Origin: Bordetella hinzii LMG 13501
GTDB lineage: Bacteria > Pseudomonadota > Gammaproteobacteria > Burkholderiales > Burkholderiaceae_B
Direction of reading: 5' to 3'
Assembly: GCF_001548475.1 (NCBI RefSeq)
Contig: NZ_LRUJ01000015.1
Span: 1-64,000 of the forward strand
DNA: 64,000 nucleotides
Shown piece by piece: positions 33,472 through 46,018 of this stretch. The translations under genes and the position numbers were made by a program. How positions within the stretch are numbered: position 1 is the stretch's first letter; each line of letters begins with the position of its first letter. The notes under the pieces were generated by a model. It was not told the DNA's origin. It saw only the letters and a list, made by a program, of their open reading frames with translations, and did no database searches.

Positions 33472-34650
33472 ATGAACATTCCTGGCCTGAACTTCGATCT
33501 GGGCGAAGACCTGGATATGCTGCGCGATGCCGTACGCAGTTTCGCCTTGAGCGAGATCGCCCCGCGCGCCGCCGAGATCGACCGCGATGACCAGTTCCCG
33601 ATGGATCTGTGGCGCAAGTTCGGCGAGCTGGGCGTGCTGGGCATGACGGTGAGCGAGGAGTACGGCGGCACCAGCCTGGGCTACCTGGCCCATATGGTGG
33701 TGATGGAAGAAATCTCGCGCGCCAGCGCCTCGGTGGGCCTGTCATATGGCGCGCACTCGAACCTCTGCGTCAACCAGATCTACCGCAATGGCACGGATGC
33801 GCAGAAAGCGCGCTATCTGCCCAAGCTGATCTCCGGCGAGCATGTCGGGGCGCTTGCCATGAGCGAACCTGGCGCGGGGTCCGATGTCGTCAGCATGCGC
33901 CTGCGCGCCCAGAAAAAGGGCGACCGCTACGTCCTGAACGGCAGCAAGATGTGGATCACCAACGGCCCGGATGCCGACACGCTGGTCGTCTATGCCAAGA
34001 CCGATCCCGAGGCGCACCAGCGCGGCATCACGGCCTTTCTGGTCGAAAAGGGTTTCAAGGGCTTTTCGGTGGCCCAGAAGCTGGACAAGCTGGGGATGCG
34101 CGGCAGCCACACGGGCGAGCTGGTGTTCGAGGACTGCGAAGTCCCCGAAGAAAACATCCTGGGCCAGCTCAATGGCGGCGTGAAAGTGCTGATGAGCGGC
34201 CTGGACTACGAGCGCGCCGTCCTGTCGGGCGGGCCATTGGGCATCATGCAGGCCGTCATGGACGTCGCCGTGCCTTACGTCCACGACCGCAAGCAGTTCG
34301 GCCAGGCCATCGGCGAGTTCCAGCTCATCCAGGGCAAGATGGCCGATATGTACACCACGCTGCAGGCCAGCCGTGCCTTCTGCTACACCGTGGGCAAGAA
34401 TCTCGACCGCCTGGGCCGCGAGCATGTGCGCCAGGTCCGCAAGGACTGCGCCGCCCTCATCCTCTACACCGCCGAGCGCGCCACCTGGATGGCCGGCGAG
34501 GGCATCCAGCTGCTGGGCGGCAACGGCTATATCAATGAATATCCGGTCGGCCGCCTGTGGCGCGACGCCAAGCTCTACGAAATCGGCGCCGGCACCAGCG
34601 AGATCCGCCGCATGCTGATCGGCCGGGAATTGTTCAACGAAACCGCCTGA
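33472..34650 (+). CDS. liuA: Isovaleryl-CoA dehydrogenase
   Basis: The 392-residue FAD enzyme oxidises isovaleryl-CoA to 3-methylcrotonyl-CoA in leucine breakdown. Acyl-CoA dehydrogenase signatures are [13 protein letters not shown] (about residues 126-138) and the C-terminal [33 protein letters not shown]. The catalytic base fits Glu247 in GLDYERAVL, the position used by isovaleryl-CoA dehydrogenases rather than by medium-chain enzymes. I start at [13 protein letters not shown] with GGAG seven bases upstream. The promoter carries a LiuR-type site. The next genes are a thiolase and both subunits of methylcrotonyl-CoA carboxylase. Confidence 0.95.
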   Translation: MNIPGLNFDLGEDLDMLRDAVRSFALSEIAPRAAEIDRDDQFPMDLWRKFGELGVLGMTVSEEYGGTSLGYLAHMVVMEEISRASASVGLSYGAHSNLCVNQIYRNGTDAQKARYLPKLISGEHVGALAMSEPGAGSDVVSMRLRAQKKGDRYVLNGSKMWITNGPDADTLVVYAKTDPEAHQRGITAFLVEKGFKGFSVAQKLDKLGMRGSHTGELVFEDCEVPEENILGQLNGGVKVLMSGLDYERAVLSGGPLGIMQAVMDVAVPYVHDRKQFGQAIGEFQLIQGKMADMYTTLQASRAFCYTVGKNLDRLGREHVRQVRKDCAALILYTAERATWMAGEGIQLLGGNGYINEYPVGRLWRDAKLYEIGAGTSEIRRMLIGRELFNETA

Positions 34651-34694
34651 TCACCGCGCGAGCCCGACCATGCCAGCGTTTCCTGATCTGCCGC

Positions 34695-34741
34695 AAGCGC
34701 ATCCGGCGCGCGGCCGGGCAAGCGGGCGGCGCTTTTCTTTT
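34695..34741 (+). terminator. Possible terminator or attenuator after isovaleryl-CoA dehydrogenase
   Basis: AAGCGC (34695-34700) pairs with GCGCTT (34729-34734) and encloses a smaller CCGGC/GCCGG hairpin. TTCTTTT follows. The branched shape makes termination uncertain; it could reduce rather than stop read-through into the thiolase gene. Confidence 0.35.
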
Positions 34742-34806
34742 ACGATACAGACAGGGCCTGGCGCTGCCGGGCCGCGTAGTCCTGTCCCGATTTAAAGGAG
34801 CAAGTC

Positions 34807-35988
34807 ATGTCCGACCCTATCGTCATCGTTTCCGTTGCCCGCACGCCCATGGGCGGCATGATGGGCAGCCTGTCCGGCCTGTCCGCCCATGAACTGGGCG
34901 CCGTGGCGATCAAGGCCGCCGTCGAACGCGCCGGCCTCAAGCCGGAGCAGGTCAATGAAGTCATCATGGGCAACGTGCTGCAGGCCGGGCAAGGCCAGGC
35001 GCCCGCCCGCCAGGCCGCGCTGGGCGCCGGCCTGCCGCTGGGCGTGAGCTGCACCACCATCCACAAGGTCTGCGGCTCGGGCCTGAAGGCCGCCATGTTC
35101 GGGCATGACCTGCTGCTGGCCGGCACGGCCGAGGTCGTGGTCGCCGGCGGCCAGGAGAGCATGAGCAATGCTCCCTATCTGCTCCTGAAAGGCCGCCAGG
35201 GCTACCGCTACGGCCACAGCACCGTGTACGACCACATGGCCCTGGACGGCCTGGAAGACGCCTATGACCGCGGCAAGGCCATGGGCGTGTTTGCCGAAGA
35301 CTGCGCCGCCAAGTACAGCTTCAGCCGCGAAGACCAGGACGCTTTCGCGCTGGAGTCGCTGCGCCGCGCCCGCGCCGCCACCGAGGACGGCAGCTTCAAG
35401 TGGGAAATCACCCCGGTCACCGTGGCCGGCCGCAAGGGCGACACGGTGATCGACACCGACGAGGCGCCGACCAAGGCCATGCCCGAGAAGATCCCGACGC
35501 TCAAGCCGGCCTTCAAGAAAGACGGCACGGTCACGGCCGCCAACTCCTCGTCGATTTCCGACGGTGCGGCCGCCATGGTGCTGATGCGCGCCTCGACCGC
35601 CGAGAAGCTCGGGGTCAAGCCGCTGGCGCGCATCGTGGCCCACACCCAGCATTCGCAAGAGCCGCAGTGGTTCACCACCGCCCCGGTCGGCGCGCTGAAG
35701 AACCTGTTCGCCAAGACGGGCTGGAAGGCCGGCGATGTCGACCTGTACGAGATCAACGAGGCCTTCGCCGTGGTCACCATGGCCGCCATGAAGGACTTCG
35801 GTCTGCCGCGCGACAAGGTCAACGTCCACGGCGGCGCCACGGCCCTGGGCCACCCCATCGGCGCCTCCGGCGCACGCCTGGTGGCCACCCTGATCGGCGC
35901 CCTGCGCCAGAAGGGCGGCAAGAAAGGCGTGGCGACCCTGTGCATTGGCGGCGGCGAAGCCGTGGCCATGGCCATCGAAATGCTTTGA
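34807..35988 (+). CDS. Acetyl-CoA acetyltransferase (thiolase)
   Basis: The 393-residue enzyme interconverts acetoacetyl-CoA and two acetyl-CoA. The acylation cysteine lies in [12 protein letters not shown] (near residue 89), the histidine in [24 protein letters not shown], and the second cysteine in ATLCIGGG near the C-terminus. This set is typical of degradative or biosynthetic class II thiolases. A strong SD (AAAGGAG) precedes the ATG. It sits inside the leucine-catabolic cluster, where acetoacetate from HMG-CoA cleavage would be its natural substrate. The 156-base gap before it may contain its own promoter. Confidence 0.94.
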   Translation: MSDPIVIVSVARTPMGGMMGSLSGLSAHELGAVAIKAAVERAGLKPEQVNEVIMGNVLQAGQGQAPARQAALGAGLPLGVSCTTIHKVCGSGLKAAMFGHDLLLAGTAEVVVAGGQESMSNAPYLLLKGRQGYRYGHSTVYDHMALDGLEDAYDRGKAMGVFAEDCAAKYSFSREDQDAFALESLRRARAATEDGSFKWEITPVTVAGRKGDTVIDTDEAPTKAMPEKIPTLKPAFKKDGTVTAANSSSISDGAAAMVLMRASTAEKLGVKPLARIVAHTQHSQEPQWFTTAPVGALKNLFAKTGWKAGDVDLYEINEAFAVVTMAAMKDFGLPRDKVNVHGGATALGHPIGASGARLVATLIGALRQKGGKKGVATLCIGGGEAVAMAIEML

Positions 35989-36103
35989 CCGGCCCGCGGC
36001 CGGGCCCGCCCGGCCGCCGCGACGACAGGCCGGCACACCCACAACGAGACAAACCGCGCCCATCCCGGGCGCGCCCCTTTCCCCAAAACGAGCCAGGACG
36101 GCC

Positions 36104-37711
<1,608 letters not shown>

Positions 37712-37736
37712 GCCACGCCGCGCCAAGGAGTCGCCC

Positions 37737-39764
<2,028 letters not shown>

Positions 39765-39784
39765 GGCCGCGGCCCGGCGGGACT

Positions 39785-40030
39785 TCAGGCCGCCGGGCTG
39801 GCCGGCCCCACATAGCTGAAGCGTGGCAGCTCGCCGGCTTCGGTGCTCACGGTCTCGTTCCAGATGCGCAGCAGGCGCGTGTTCATGGGCAGGCCGTCGC
39901 GCGGATAGAGCCGCACATAAACGACGACGGTCTCGTCGGTTTCATCAGCGCGGGCCAGGCCCAGCGCCAGGTAATGCTGGCCCTTGTAGTGGCGATACAC
40001 GCCGGGGCGGAAGTCTTCGATGGCGGACAT
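39785..40030 (-). CDS. DUF1653 family protein
   Basis: The 81-residue soluble protein shows the DUF1653 signature: FRPGVYRHYKGQHYLALGLARADETDETVVVY opens the domain, an YPRDG loop follows, and the end (PRFSYVG) is typical. The family is widespread and small; its function is not established. The ATG at 40030 is the first that places the domain at the N-terminus. It is convergent with the carboxylase operon and lies about 55 bases after argD on the same strand, so it could be transcribed with argD. Confidence 0.85.
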   Translation of the reverse strand: MSAIEDFRPGVYRHYKGQHYLALGLARADETDETVVVYVRLYPRDGLPMNTRLLRIWNETVSTEAGELPRFSYVGPASPAA

Positions 40031-40086
40031 GGCGGCTCCAAAGCACGACAGCCGCATGACGCGGCTGTCGCGGGAAAAAACAAGGC

Positions 40087-41277
40087 TTACTTGCGGACGG
40101 TGGCGATCAGGTGATCGAGCTGCTCCAGCATGGTCGCCGTTTCGGCCTCGGAGACGTTCAAGGCGGGCATGAAGCGCAGCAGGTTGCCGCGCGGCGCGTT
40201 CAGCAGCAGGCCTTGCGGCTCCAGCTGGCGGGCGGCCTCGACGATGGCCGGACCGTATTCGCCATCCAGCTTGAGGGCGCGCAGCAGGCCCATGCCGCGC
40301 TCGCCTTGCAGGCCGTGCTTTTCGGACAGGGCCAGGAGGCCCTCGGAGAGTTGGCGGGCGCGCGCCTGCACGCCGTCCATGAACCCCGGCGCGGCCAGCG
40401 CGTCGTACACTGCCACGCCCACGGCCGTGCACAGGGGATTGCCGTTGTAGGTGCCGCCCTGTTCGCCATGCGAGAACACGCTGACCGACTCGCGGGCCAG
40501 CAGCGCGGCCAGGGGCACGCCGCCGCCGATGCCCTTGCCCAGGGTCATGATGTCGGGCACGACGTCGAACTGCTGGTAGGCGAACATGGAACCGGTGCGG
40601 CCCATGCCGGTCTGCACTTCGTCCACGATGAGCAGGATGCCGTGCTCATCGGCCAGCTTGCGCAGGCCCTGCATGAACTCGCGCGAGGCCGGGATGACGC
40701 CAGCCTCGCCCTGCACGGGCTCGAGCATGATGGCCACGGTCTGGGCGTCGATGAGCGCGCGCACCGAGTCCAGGTCGTTCAGGTCGGCCTTGGGAAAACC
40801 GTCGACCTGGGGCGCGAACATGGTGTCCCAGCCCGGCTTGCCCGAGGCCGACATGGTCGCCAGCGTGCGGCCATGGAAGCCGTGGTCCATGGTGATGATC
40901 TTGTAGGCGCCGTTGCGGTGCACGCGGCCCCACTTGCGGGCCAGCTTGATGGCGCCTTCATTGGCTTCGGCGCCGCTGTTGGCGAAGAAGACGCGATCGA
41001 ACACCGAGGCCTCGGTCAGGCGCCGGGACAGTTCCAGCGAGGGCAGGTTGTAGAAAGCCGGCGAAGGATTCATCAACAGCCCGGCCTGCGCCTGCAGCGC
41101 CTGCTGCATCTCGGGCGCGCAGTGGCCCAGCGCATTGACCGCCCAACCCTGCACGAAGTCCAGATATCGCTTGCCTGCGTGATCCTCCAGCCAGGAGCCC
41201 TGGCCGCGCACGAACACCAGGTCCGGGCGGGAGGTGATCTCCATGAGGGTATTGACGTTCAACTGGCTGAATTCCAT
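40087..41277 (-). CDS. argD: Acetylornithine/class III aminotransferase
   Basis: The 396-residue PLP enzyme belongs to class III aminotransferases of the acetylornithine group (arginine synthesis, or succinyldiaminopimelate). The PLP lysine is Lys248 in TLGKGIGGG. Other hallmarks are FANSGAEANEGAIKLARKW, HGFHGRTLATMSASG and LIVDEVQTGMGRTG. I start at MEFSQLNVNTLMEI; the open frame continues upstream into GC-rich repeats without a good start. Some Bordetella homologues are annotated only as aspartate aminotransferase family, so the exact role is not certain; no other arginine gene is nearby except argS far upstream. Confidence 0.85.
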   Translation of the reverse strand: MEFSQLNVNTLMEITSRPDLVFVRGQGSWLEDHAGKRYLDFVQGWAVNALGHCAPEMQQALQAQAGLLMNPSPAFYNLPSLELSRRLTEASVFDRVFFANSGAEANEGAIKLARKWGRVHRNGAYKIITMDHGFHGRTLATMSASGKPGWDTMFAPQVDGFPKADLNDLDSVRALIDAQTVAIMLEPVQGEAGVIPASREFMQGLRKLADEHGILLIVDEVQTGMGRTGSMFAYQQFDVVPDIMTLGKGIGGGVPLAALLARESVSVFSHGEQGGTYNGNPLCTAVGVAVYDALAAPGFMDGVQARARQLSEGLLALSEKHGLQGERGMGLLRALKLDGEYGPAIVEAARQLEPQGLLLNAPRGNLLRFMPALNVSEAETATMLEQLDHLIATVRK

Positions 41278-41366
41278 GGCAGTTCCGCAAAAAGAAACAG
41301 GAAGGGTGGGAGGAAAGCTGAAATTTAGCACCTTGGCGCGGCAGCCAAGTGTCAGGCGGCCTGCCA

Positions 41367-41397
41367 GGGCGCCCCCGGGGCGCCCCCGGGGCGCCCC
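41367..41397 (+). repeat. 11-bp GC tandem repeat, almost three copies
   Basis: GGGCGCCCCCG is repeated twice perfectly and a third time for nine bases. It lies between the argD start and the end of the aldolase-like gene upstream of it on the minus strand. Adjacent units are self-complementary and could form strong hairpins. Confidence 0.75.
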
Positions 41398-41432
41398 AAC
41401 GGGATAAACAAACGGGGCCGGATGCCCTGGAT

Positions 41433-42581
41433 CTAGCGACTCAAGCCGCGCGCGGAGATGGGCCAAAGCCCCACGACCGTCTCGTCGCGGTAGGCCACCA
41501 GGGTGTCGTGCAGGTTGAAACCGGGATCCACGTGCGGCACCACCAGCCGCAACACTTCGCCCAGGGCGGGCGCCACGGCGCCCTCCTGCACGCGCACCAC
41601 GCCGTGCTCGTCGTTGGCGGCCGCGTAGACCAAACCGGGCCGGTCATGGACCTGCGGCAGGCCGCATTCGATGGTGACGGACTTCAGGCCCGCGTCCAGG
41701 ATGACGCGGCCGGGCGCCGGCGTGCTCATGACGGTGGACAGGAGAAAAAGACTGGTGCCGAAGGATAGCGGCCCGGACCATTCGTTGGCGCCATAGTCGC
41801 CGTCCATGAAGGCATAGGAGCCGGCTTGCAGCTCGGTGTAGACGCCGCTGGCGGCGTCGAATTCGGCGCTGCCGGTGCCCCCGCCCGTGATGCGCTCGCA
41901 GGTGATGCCGTGGGCGCGCAACAGCGAGGCATAGCCGGCCGCGCGCGCGGCGGCCTGGGCGCAGATGGCCGCGCGCTCGGCATGGCCGCGCACATGCTGC
42001 ACGGAGCCATGGTAGGCCTGCAGGCCGCCGAAGCGCAGCCCCTGCATGGCCTCGGCGGCGCGGGCCAGGGCCAGCACTTCGTGATCGTCGGTCACGCCGC
42101 AGCGCCCCTGGCCCACATCGACCTCGACCAGCACCGTGATGCGCGCGCCAGCCTGGGCCATGGCGGCGGCCAGGGCATGCAGATTGGTCATGTTGTCCAC
42201 GCAGACGCTCACATCGGCGCGCACGGCGATCTGGGCCAGCAGGGCCAGCTTGGCCGGGCCCACGACCTCGTTGCTGATGTGGATGTCACGGATGCCCGCC
42301 TCCAGGAAGGGCAGGGCCTCGCTGACTTTCTGGCAACAGATGCCGCGGGCCCCGAGGGCCAGCTGGCGGCGCGCGATCTCCGGGCATTTGTGCGCCTTGG
42401 CATGCGGACGCAGGGCCACGCCATGGCGGTCGGCCCATTGCTGCATGGCGCCCAGGTTGGCCTCGAAGACGTCGAGGTCCAGCACCAGGCTGGGCGTGTC
42501 GACCTGCGCCAGCGGCTGGCCGGGCAGGGCGGGGTCAGGCAGGGTAAGGACATTGGAAAGATGGGATAGGCGTGTGGTCAC
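41433..42581 (-). CDS. D-threonine aldolase-like PLP enzyme (DSD1 family)
   Basis: The protein has an alanine-racemase-like PLP barrel and a C-terminal D-serine-dehydratase-like metal domain. The PLP lysine is in LRPHAKAHKCPEIA. The C-terminal metal motif reads VPHVDPGFNLHD: an H-V-D pair, as in D-threonine aldolase, where D-serine dehydratases use H and C. The enzyme probably cleaves D-beta-hydroxy amino acids to glycine and an aldehyde. I propose a GTG start at 42581 (GGAG nine bases upstream, 382 residues). In-frame ATGs at 42641, 42635 and 42614 would extend it through promoter-like direct repeats. The start is uncertain. Confidence 0.82.
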   Translation of the reverse strand: MTTRLSHLSNVLTLPDPALPGQPLAQVDTPSLVLDLDVFEANLGAMQQWADRHGVALRPHAKAHKCPEIARRQLALGARGICCQKVSEALPFLEAGIRDIHISNEVVGPAKLALLAQIAVRADVSVCVDNMTNLHALAAAMAQAGARITVLVEVDVGQGRCGVTDDHEVLALARAAEAMQGLRFGGLQAYHGSVQHVRGHAERAAICAQAAARAAGYASLLRAHGITCERITGGGTGSAEFDAASGVYTELQAGSYAFMDGDYGANEWSGPLSFGTSLFLLSTVMSTPAPGRVILDAGLKSVTIECGLPQVHDRPGLVYAAANDEHGVVRVQEGAVAPALGEVLRLVVPHVDPGFNLHDTLVAYRDETVVGLWPISARGLSR

Positions 42582-42611
42582 CAGCGTTCGCTCCGCGCAT
42601 CGCCCCGAGTC

Positions 42612-42640
42612 CATAACCAAAACTGAGGCAGTCATAACCA
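42612..42640. promoter_or_regulatory. CATAACCA direct repeats upstream of the aldolase-like gene
   Basis: CATAACCA occurs at 42612-42619 and 42633-42640, exactly 21 bp apart (two helical turns). A partial third element (AACCATA) lies about 25 bp further on. The spacing fits two regulator sites on one DNA face upstream of the gene at 41433-42581. Confidence 0.4.
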
Positions 42641-42765
42641 TAGGGCCCCGCGGCCCCCAGGTAAACCATACCCTCGGGGTGATTGGCTAAGCAATCCCCG
42701 CGTGACACACTGGCGTTGCTAAACGGCCATCATTCACAGAGCCAGTTCACACGGAGAAGCTTTAC

Positions 42766-43728
42766 ATGTCACTCAAAAAATGGATCAAGACCCTGACGCT
42801 CGCCGTTGCCATCGCGGGCACGGCCACCTCGGCGCAGGCGCAACAGTTCTTCCGCATCGGCACCGGCGGCACCGCCGGCACCTACTACCCCATCGGCGGC
42901 ATGATCGCCAACGCCATTTCGCAGCCGGGCAAGCTCATCGCCACGGCGGCCGCCTCCAACGGCTCGGTGGCCAACATCAACGGCATCCTGGGCGGTTCTT
43001 TCGAGGCCGGCTTCACGCAATCCGACGTGGCCTATTGGGCCTATAGCGGCACCGGCACCTTCGAGGGCAAGCCCAAGGCCCAGGATCTGCGCCTGATCGC
43101 CACGCTCTATCCGGAAAGCATCCACCTGGTCACGCGCAAGGGCGCCGGCATCAAGTCGGTGGCGGACCTGCGCGGCAAGCGCGTCTCCATGGACGAGCCC
43201 GGCTCGGGCACGCTGGTCGACGTGCGCCTCATCCTGGGCGCCTACGGCATGACCGACAAGGACGTGAAGGCCGAATACCTCAAGCCCAACCAGGCCGGCG
43301 ACAAGATCAAGGACGGCGGCCTGGACGCCTTCTTCTTCGTGGGCGGCGCGCCGGCCGGCGCCATCGCCGAACTGGCCTCCAGCGGCGCGGGCATCGAGAT
43401 CGTGCCCCTGGTCGGCCCCGAGATCGACAAGCTGCGCGCCAGCCAGCAGTTCTTCACGCCGGACACCATCGCCGCCAACACCTACCAGGGCGTGGGCGAG
43501 GTCAAGACCATCTCGGTCAACGCCCAGATGGTGACTTCGGCCAAGCTGCCCGAGCAGACCGTCTATGACATCGTCAAGGCCATGTACAGCGACGCCACCC
43601 AGAAAACCCTGGCCGCCGGCCACACCAAGGGCAAGCTGATCACCAAGGACAACGCCGTCAAGGGCGCCGGCATCCCCTTCCATCCGGGCGCCGAGAAGTA
43701 CTACAAGGAAGCCGGGCTGCTGAAGTAA
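42766..43728 (+). CDS. TAXI family TRAP transporter solute-binding protein
   Basis: The 320-residue periplasmic protein has a signal peptide (MSLKKWIKTLTLAVAIAGTATSAQAQ) and the TAXI fold: IGTGGTAGTYYPIGGMIANAI opens the mature protein, ending in HPGAEKYYKEAGLL. TAXI proteins deliver ligands, often glutamate- or dicarboxylate-like, to fused TRAP permeases. An SD (ACGGAGAAG) precedes the ATG. The fused permease follows after a 99-base gap containing a strong hairpin. It diverges from the D-threonine-aldolase-like gene. Confidence 0.94.
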   Translation: MSLKKWIKTLTLAVAIAGTATSAQAQQFFRIGTGGTAGTYYPIGGMIANAISQPGKLIATAAASNGSVANINGILGGSFEAGFTQSDVAYWAYSGTGTFEGKPKAQDLRLIATLYPESIHLVTRKGAGIKSVADLRGKRVSMDEPGSGTLVDVRLILGAYGMTDKDVKAEYLKPNQAGDKIKDGGLDAFFFVGGAPAGAIAELASSGAGIEIVPLVGPEIDKLRASQQFFTPDTIAANTYQGVGEVKTISVNAQMVTSAKLPEQTVYDIVKAMYSDATQKTLAAGHTKGKLITKDNAVKGAGIPFHPGAEKYYKEAGLLK

Positions 43729-43750
43729 GCCGCCCCGCCTGCGATACCCA

Positions 43751-43785
43751 ACAGGCCACGGCATGCCCTGCAGCCGTGGCCCTGT
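43751..43785 (+). promoter_or_regulatory. Intercistronic hairpin between TAXI binding protein and permease
   Basis: A 12-bp stem with a one-base bulge (ACAGGCCACGGC paired with GCCGTGGCCCTGT) encloses a ten-base loop. Only CTTTA follows, so it is more likely an mRNA stabiliser or partial terminator. It would raise binding protein levels over the permease. Confidence 0.6.
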
Positions 43786-43827
43786 CTTTATCCGGCGGGG
43801 TGTTCCCGCCCGCGAGATGCATTGGCC

Positions 43828-45852
43828 ATGGAAATAGACCACGACAAAACCCAGAAGCTGGCCGAGAAATACGATGCGGAAATCCGCTTCCGGCCTCTGG
43901 ACAAGACCGCCACCTGGATCGTCTCCCTGCTGCTGGTGACGCTATCCATCTTTCACTACTACACAGCCGGCTTCGGCCTGCTGCGTGAAGCCACCCACCG
44001 CGGCGTGCACCTGGCCTTCGTGCTGAGCCTGATCTTCCTGGTCTTCGGTTTCAGCAAGGCGCACTACCAGCGCGAGCCCAAGTCCACCTGGTACGCCCCC
44101 GGCGGCGTGCCCCTGTACGACTGGATCATCGCCATCGTGCTGGCGCTCAGCGTGCTGTACATCCCCTATATCTTCGAAGACCTGGCCTTCCGCGTGGGCA
44201 ATCCGCTGCCCATGGACGTGGCCATGGGCACCGTGCTCATCCTCGGCCTGCTGGAAGGCACGCGGCGCGCCATGGGCTGGCCCCTGCCCATCATCGCGCT
44301 GGTCTTCCTGGCCTATGCCGCCTTCGGGCCGTGGTTCCCCGGGCTGCTCAAGCATGCGGGCAACAACTGGTCCCAGATCGTCAACCACATGTACCTCACC
44401 AGCCAGGGCATCTATGGCGTGGCGGTGGGCGTGGTGGCGACCTATGTCTTTCACTTCGTGCTGTTTGGCGTGCTGGCCACCCGCATCGGCCTGGGCCAGC
44501 TCTTCCTGGACATCGCCTCGACCATCGCCGGCCGTTATGCCGGCGGCCCGGCCAAGGTGTCGGTCTTCGGCTCGGCCATGTTCGGCATGCTCTCGGGCTC
44601 TTCGGTCGCCAACGCCGTGACCGTGGGCTCGCTCACCATCCCGGCCATGATCCGCATCGGCTATCCGCGCCATTTCGCCGGGGGCGTGGAAGCGGCCTCC
44701 AGCACGGGCGGCCAGATCACGCCGCCCATCATGGGCGCGGCCGCCTTCCTGATGATCGAATTCCTCGGCATCCCCTACCAGGACATCGCGATCGCCGGGA
44801 TCTTCCCCGCCTTCCTGTATTTCTTCGGCATGTTCATGCAGGTGCATTTCGAAGCCAAGCGCGAAGGCCTGCGCGGACTGACGGCCGAAGAAATGCCCAA
44901 GCTGCGCGCCTCGTTCAAGATGCGCTGGCCCACCCTCATCCCGCTGGTCCTCTTGATCGGCGTGCTGGCCAGCGGCCGCACACCCTATCTGGCCGCCTTT
45001 GCCGGCATCACGGGCTGCATCGTGGTAGGCCTGCTCAATCCTTTCCAGCGCCTGCGCTGGCGCGACCTGTACGAGGCCTTCGAGACCGGCGCCAAGTACG
45101 CGCTGGCCGTGGGCGCGGCGGCCGGCACCGTCGGCCTGGTGATCGGCGTGGTCACGCTGACCGGCGTCGGCTTCAAGATCTCCTACATCGTCATCATGGC
45201 CTCCCAGGCCATCGCCGGCGGCGTGGGCAGCATCATCCCGGACGCCGTGGCCAATGCGCAAACCCTCACCCTGATCGCCGCCCTGGTGATGACGGGCGTG
45301 GTCTGCGTGCTGATGGGTTGCGGTGTGCCGACCACGGCCAATTACCTCATCATGGTCGCCGTCGCCGCTCCCACGCTGGTGCAGTTGGGCGTGCAGCCCA
45401 TCGCCGCGCACTTCTTCGTGTTCTATTTCGGCATCCTGGCCGACATCACGCCGCCGGTGGCGCTGGCGGCCTACGCGGCGGCCGGCATGGCGGGCAGCGA
45501 TCCTCTGAAGACCAGCGTCACGGCCTTCAGGCTGGGGATCACCAAGCTCATCGTGCCCTTTGTGTTCGTGTTTTCGCCGTCGCTGCTGATCTCGGTCAAA
45601 GGCTTCACCTGGTATGACTTCAGCGTGACGCTGGTGGGCTGCATGATCGGCCTGGTGCTGCTGTCGGCGGCCTTCTCGCGCTACTTCCTGGTGCTCATGA
45701 AGAGCTGGGAGCGCTGGCTCTTTACCGTCGGCGCCTTCCTGACCATCCTGCCGGGCGCCTTGAGCGGCCTGATCGGCCTGGCGATCTGCATACCGGCCTT
45801 CATCAGCCAGTGGCAGAGCTGGGCGCAGGAACACCGGCCACGCACGGCCTGA
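43828..45852 (+). CDS. Fused TRAP transporter permease (4TM plus 12TM)
   Basis: The 674-residue inner-membrane protein fuses the small DctQ-like and large DctM-like TRAP permease parts, as is usual with TAXI binding proteins. Signatures include MGTVLILGLLEGTRRAMGWPLPIIALVF in the first half, and SGSSVANAVTVGSLTIPAMIRIGYP and SSTGGQITPPIMGAAAFLM in the second, plus the late GCGVPTTANYLIMVAVAAP. I start at the ATG at 43828; a TTG two codons earlier is possible. It is followed by an intrinsic terminator. Confidence 0.94.
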   Translation: MEIDHDKTQKLAEKYDAEIRFRPLDKTATWIVSLLLVTLSIFHYYTAGFGLLREATHRGVHLAFVLSLIFLVFGFSKAHYQREPKSTWYAPGGVPLYDWIIAIVLALSVLYIPYIFEDLAFRVGNPLPMDVAMGTVLILGLLEGTRRAMGWPLPIIALVFLAYAAFGPWFPGLLKHAGNNWSQIVNHMYLTSQGIYGVAVGVVATYVFHFVLFGVLATRIGLGQLFLDIASTIAGRYAGGPAKVSVFGSAMFGMLSGSSVANAVTVGSLTIPAMIRIGYPRHFAGGVEAASSTGGQITPPIMGAAAFLMIEFLGIPYQDIAIAGIFPAFLYFFGMFMQVHFEAKREGLRGLTAEEMPKLRASFKMRWPTLIPLVLLIGVLASGRTPYLAAFAGITGCIVVGLLNPFQRLRWRDLYEAFETGAKYALAVGAAAGTVGLVIGVVTLTGVGFKISYIVIMASQAIAGGVGSIIPDAVANAQTLTLIAALVMTGVVCVLMGCGVPTTANYLIMVAVAAPTLVQLGVQPIAAHFFVFYFGILADITPPVALAAYAAAGMAGSDPLKTSVTAFRLGITKLIVPFVFVFSPSLLISVKGFTWYDFSVTLVGCMIGLVLLSAAFSRYFLVLMKSWERWLFTVGAFLTILPGALSGLIGLAICIPAFISQWQSWAQEHRPRTA

Positions 45853-45872
45853 CCGCCGCAACCGTCTGATTC

Positions 45873-45898
45873 AAGCCCCCTCGCGGGGCTTTTCTTTT
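45873..45898 (+). terminator. Intrinsic terminator of the TRAP operon
   Basis: AAGCCCC and GGGGCTT form a 7-bp stem with a five-base loop, followed by TTCTTTT. Confidence 0.88.
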
Positions 45899-45968
45899 GT
45901 CCGCGGCCCGTCCTTATCCGACGCGGCAATCGGAAACCTCCTGGGCACGCCTGGCCTTCGGGATATTT

Positions 45969-45986
45969 AGTATTGATTCTCATTCC
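45969..45986. promoter_or_regulatory. Fur-box-like site upstream of the TonB receptor
   Basis: On the minus strand the sequence reads AATGAGAATCAATA, close to the Fur core ATGATAATCATTAT. It lies 35-50 bases upstream of the receptor start in a short AT-rich segment, as expected for an iron-repressed receptor gene. Confidence 0.65.
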
Positions 45987-46018
45987 ATTCATGGCTCCCG
46001 CTTCAGGCTGTTTCCTGC

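Noticed and set aside
34670-34795. A 41-codon frame between isovaleryl-CoA dehydrogenase and thiolase
   Set aside because: No SD, biased composition, and it overlaps the hairpin and the thiolase leader; no reason to think it is translated.
43942-45861. A 639-codon open frame antisense to the TRAP permease
   Set aside because: Translation is dominated by His, Gln, Asp and Arg as expected from reverse reading of a membrane protein gene; no SD.
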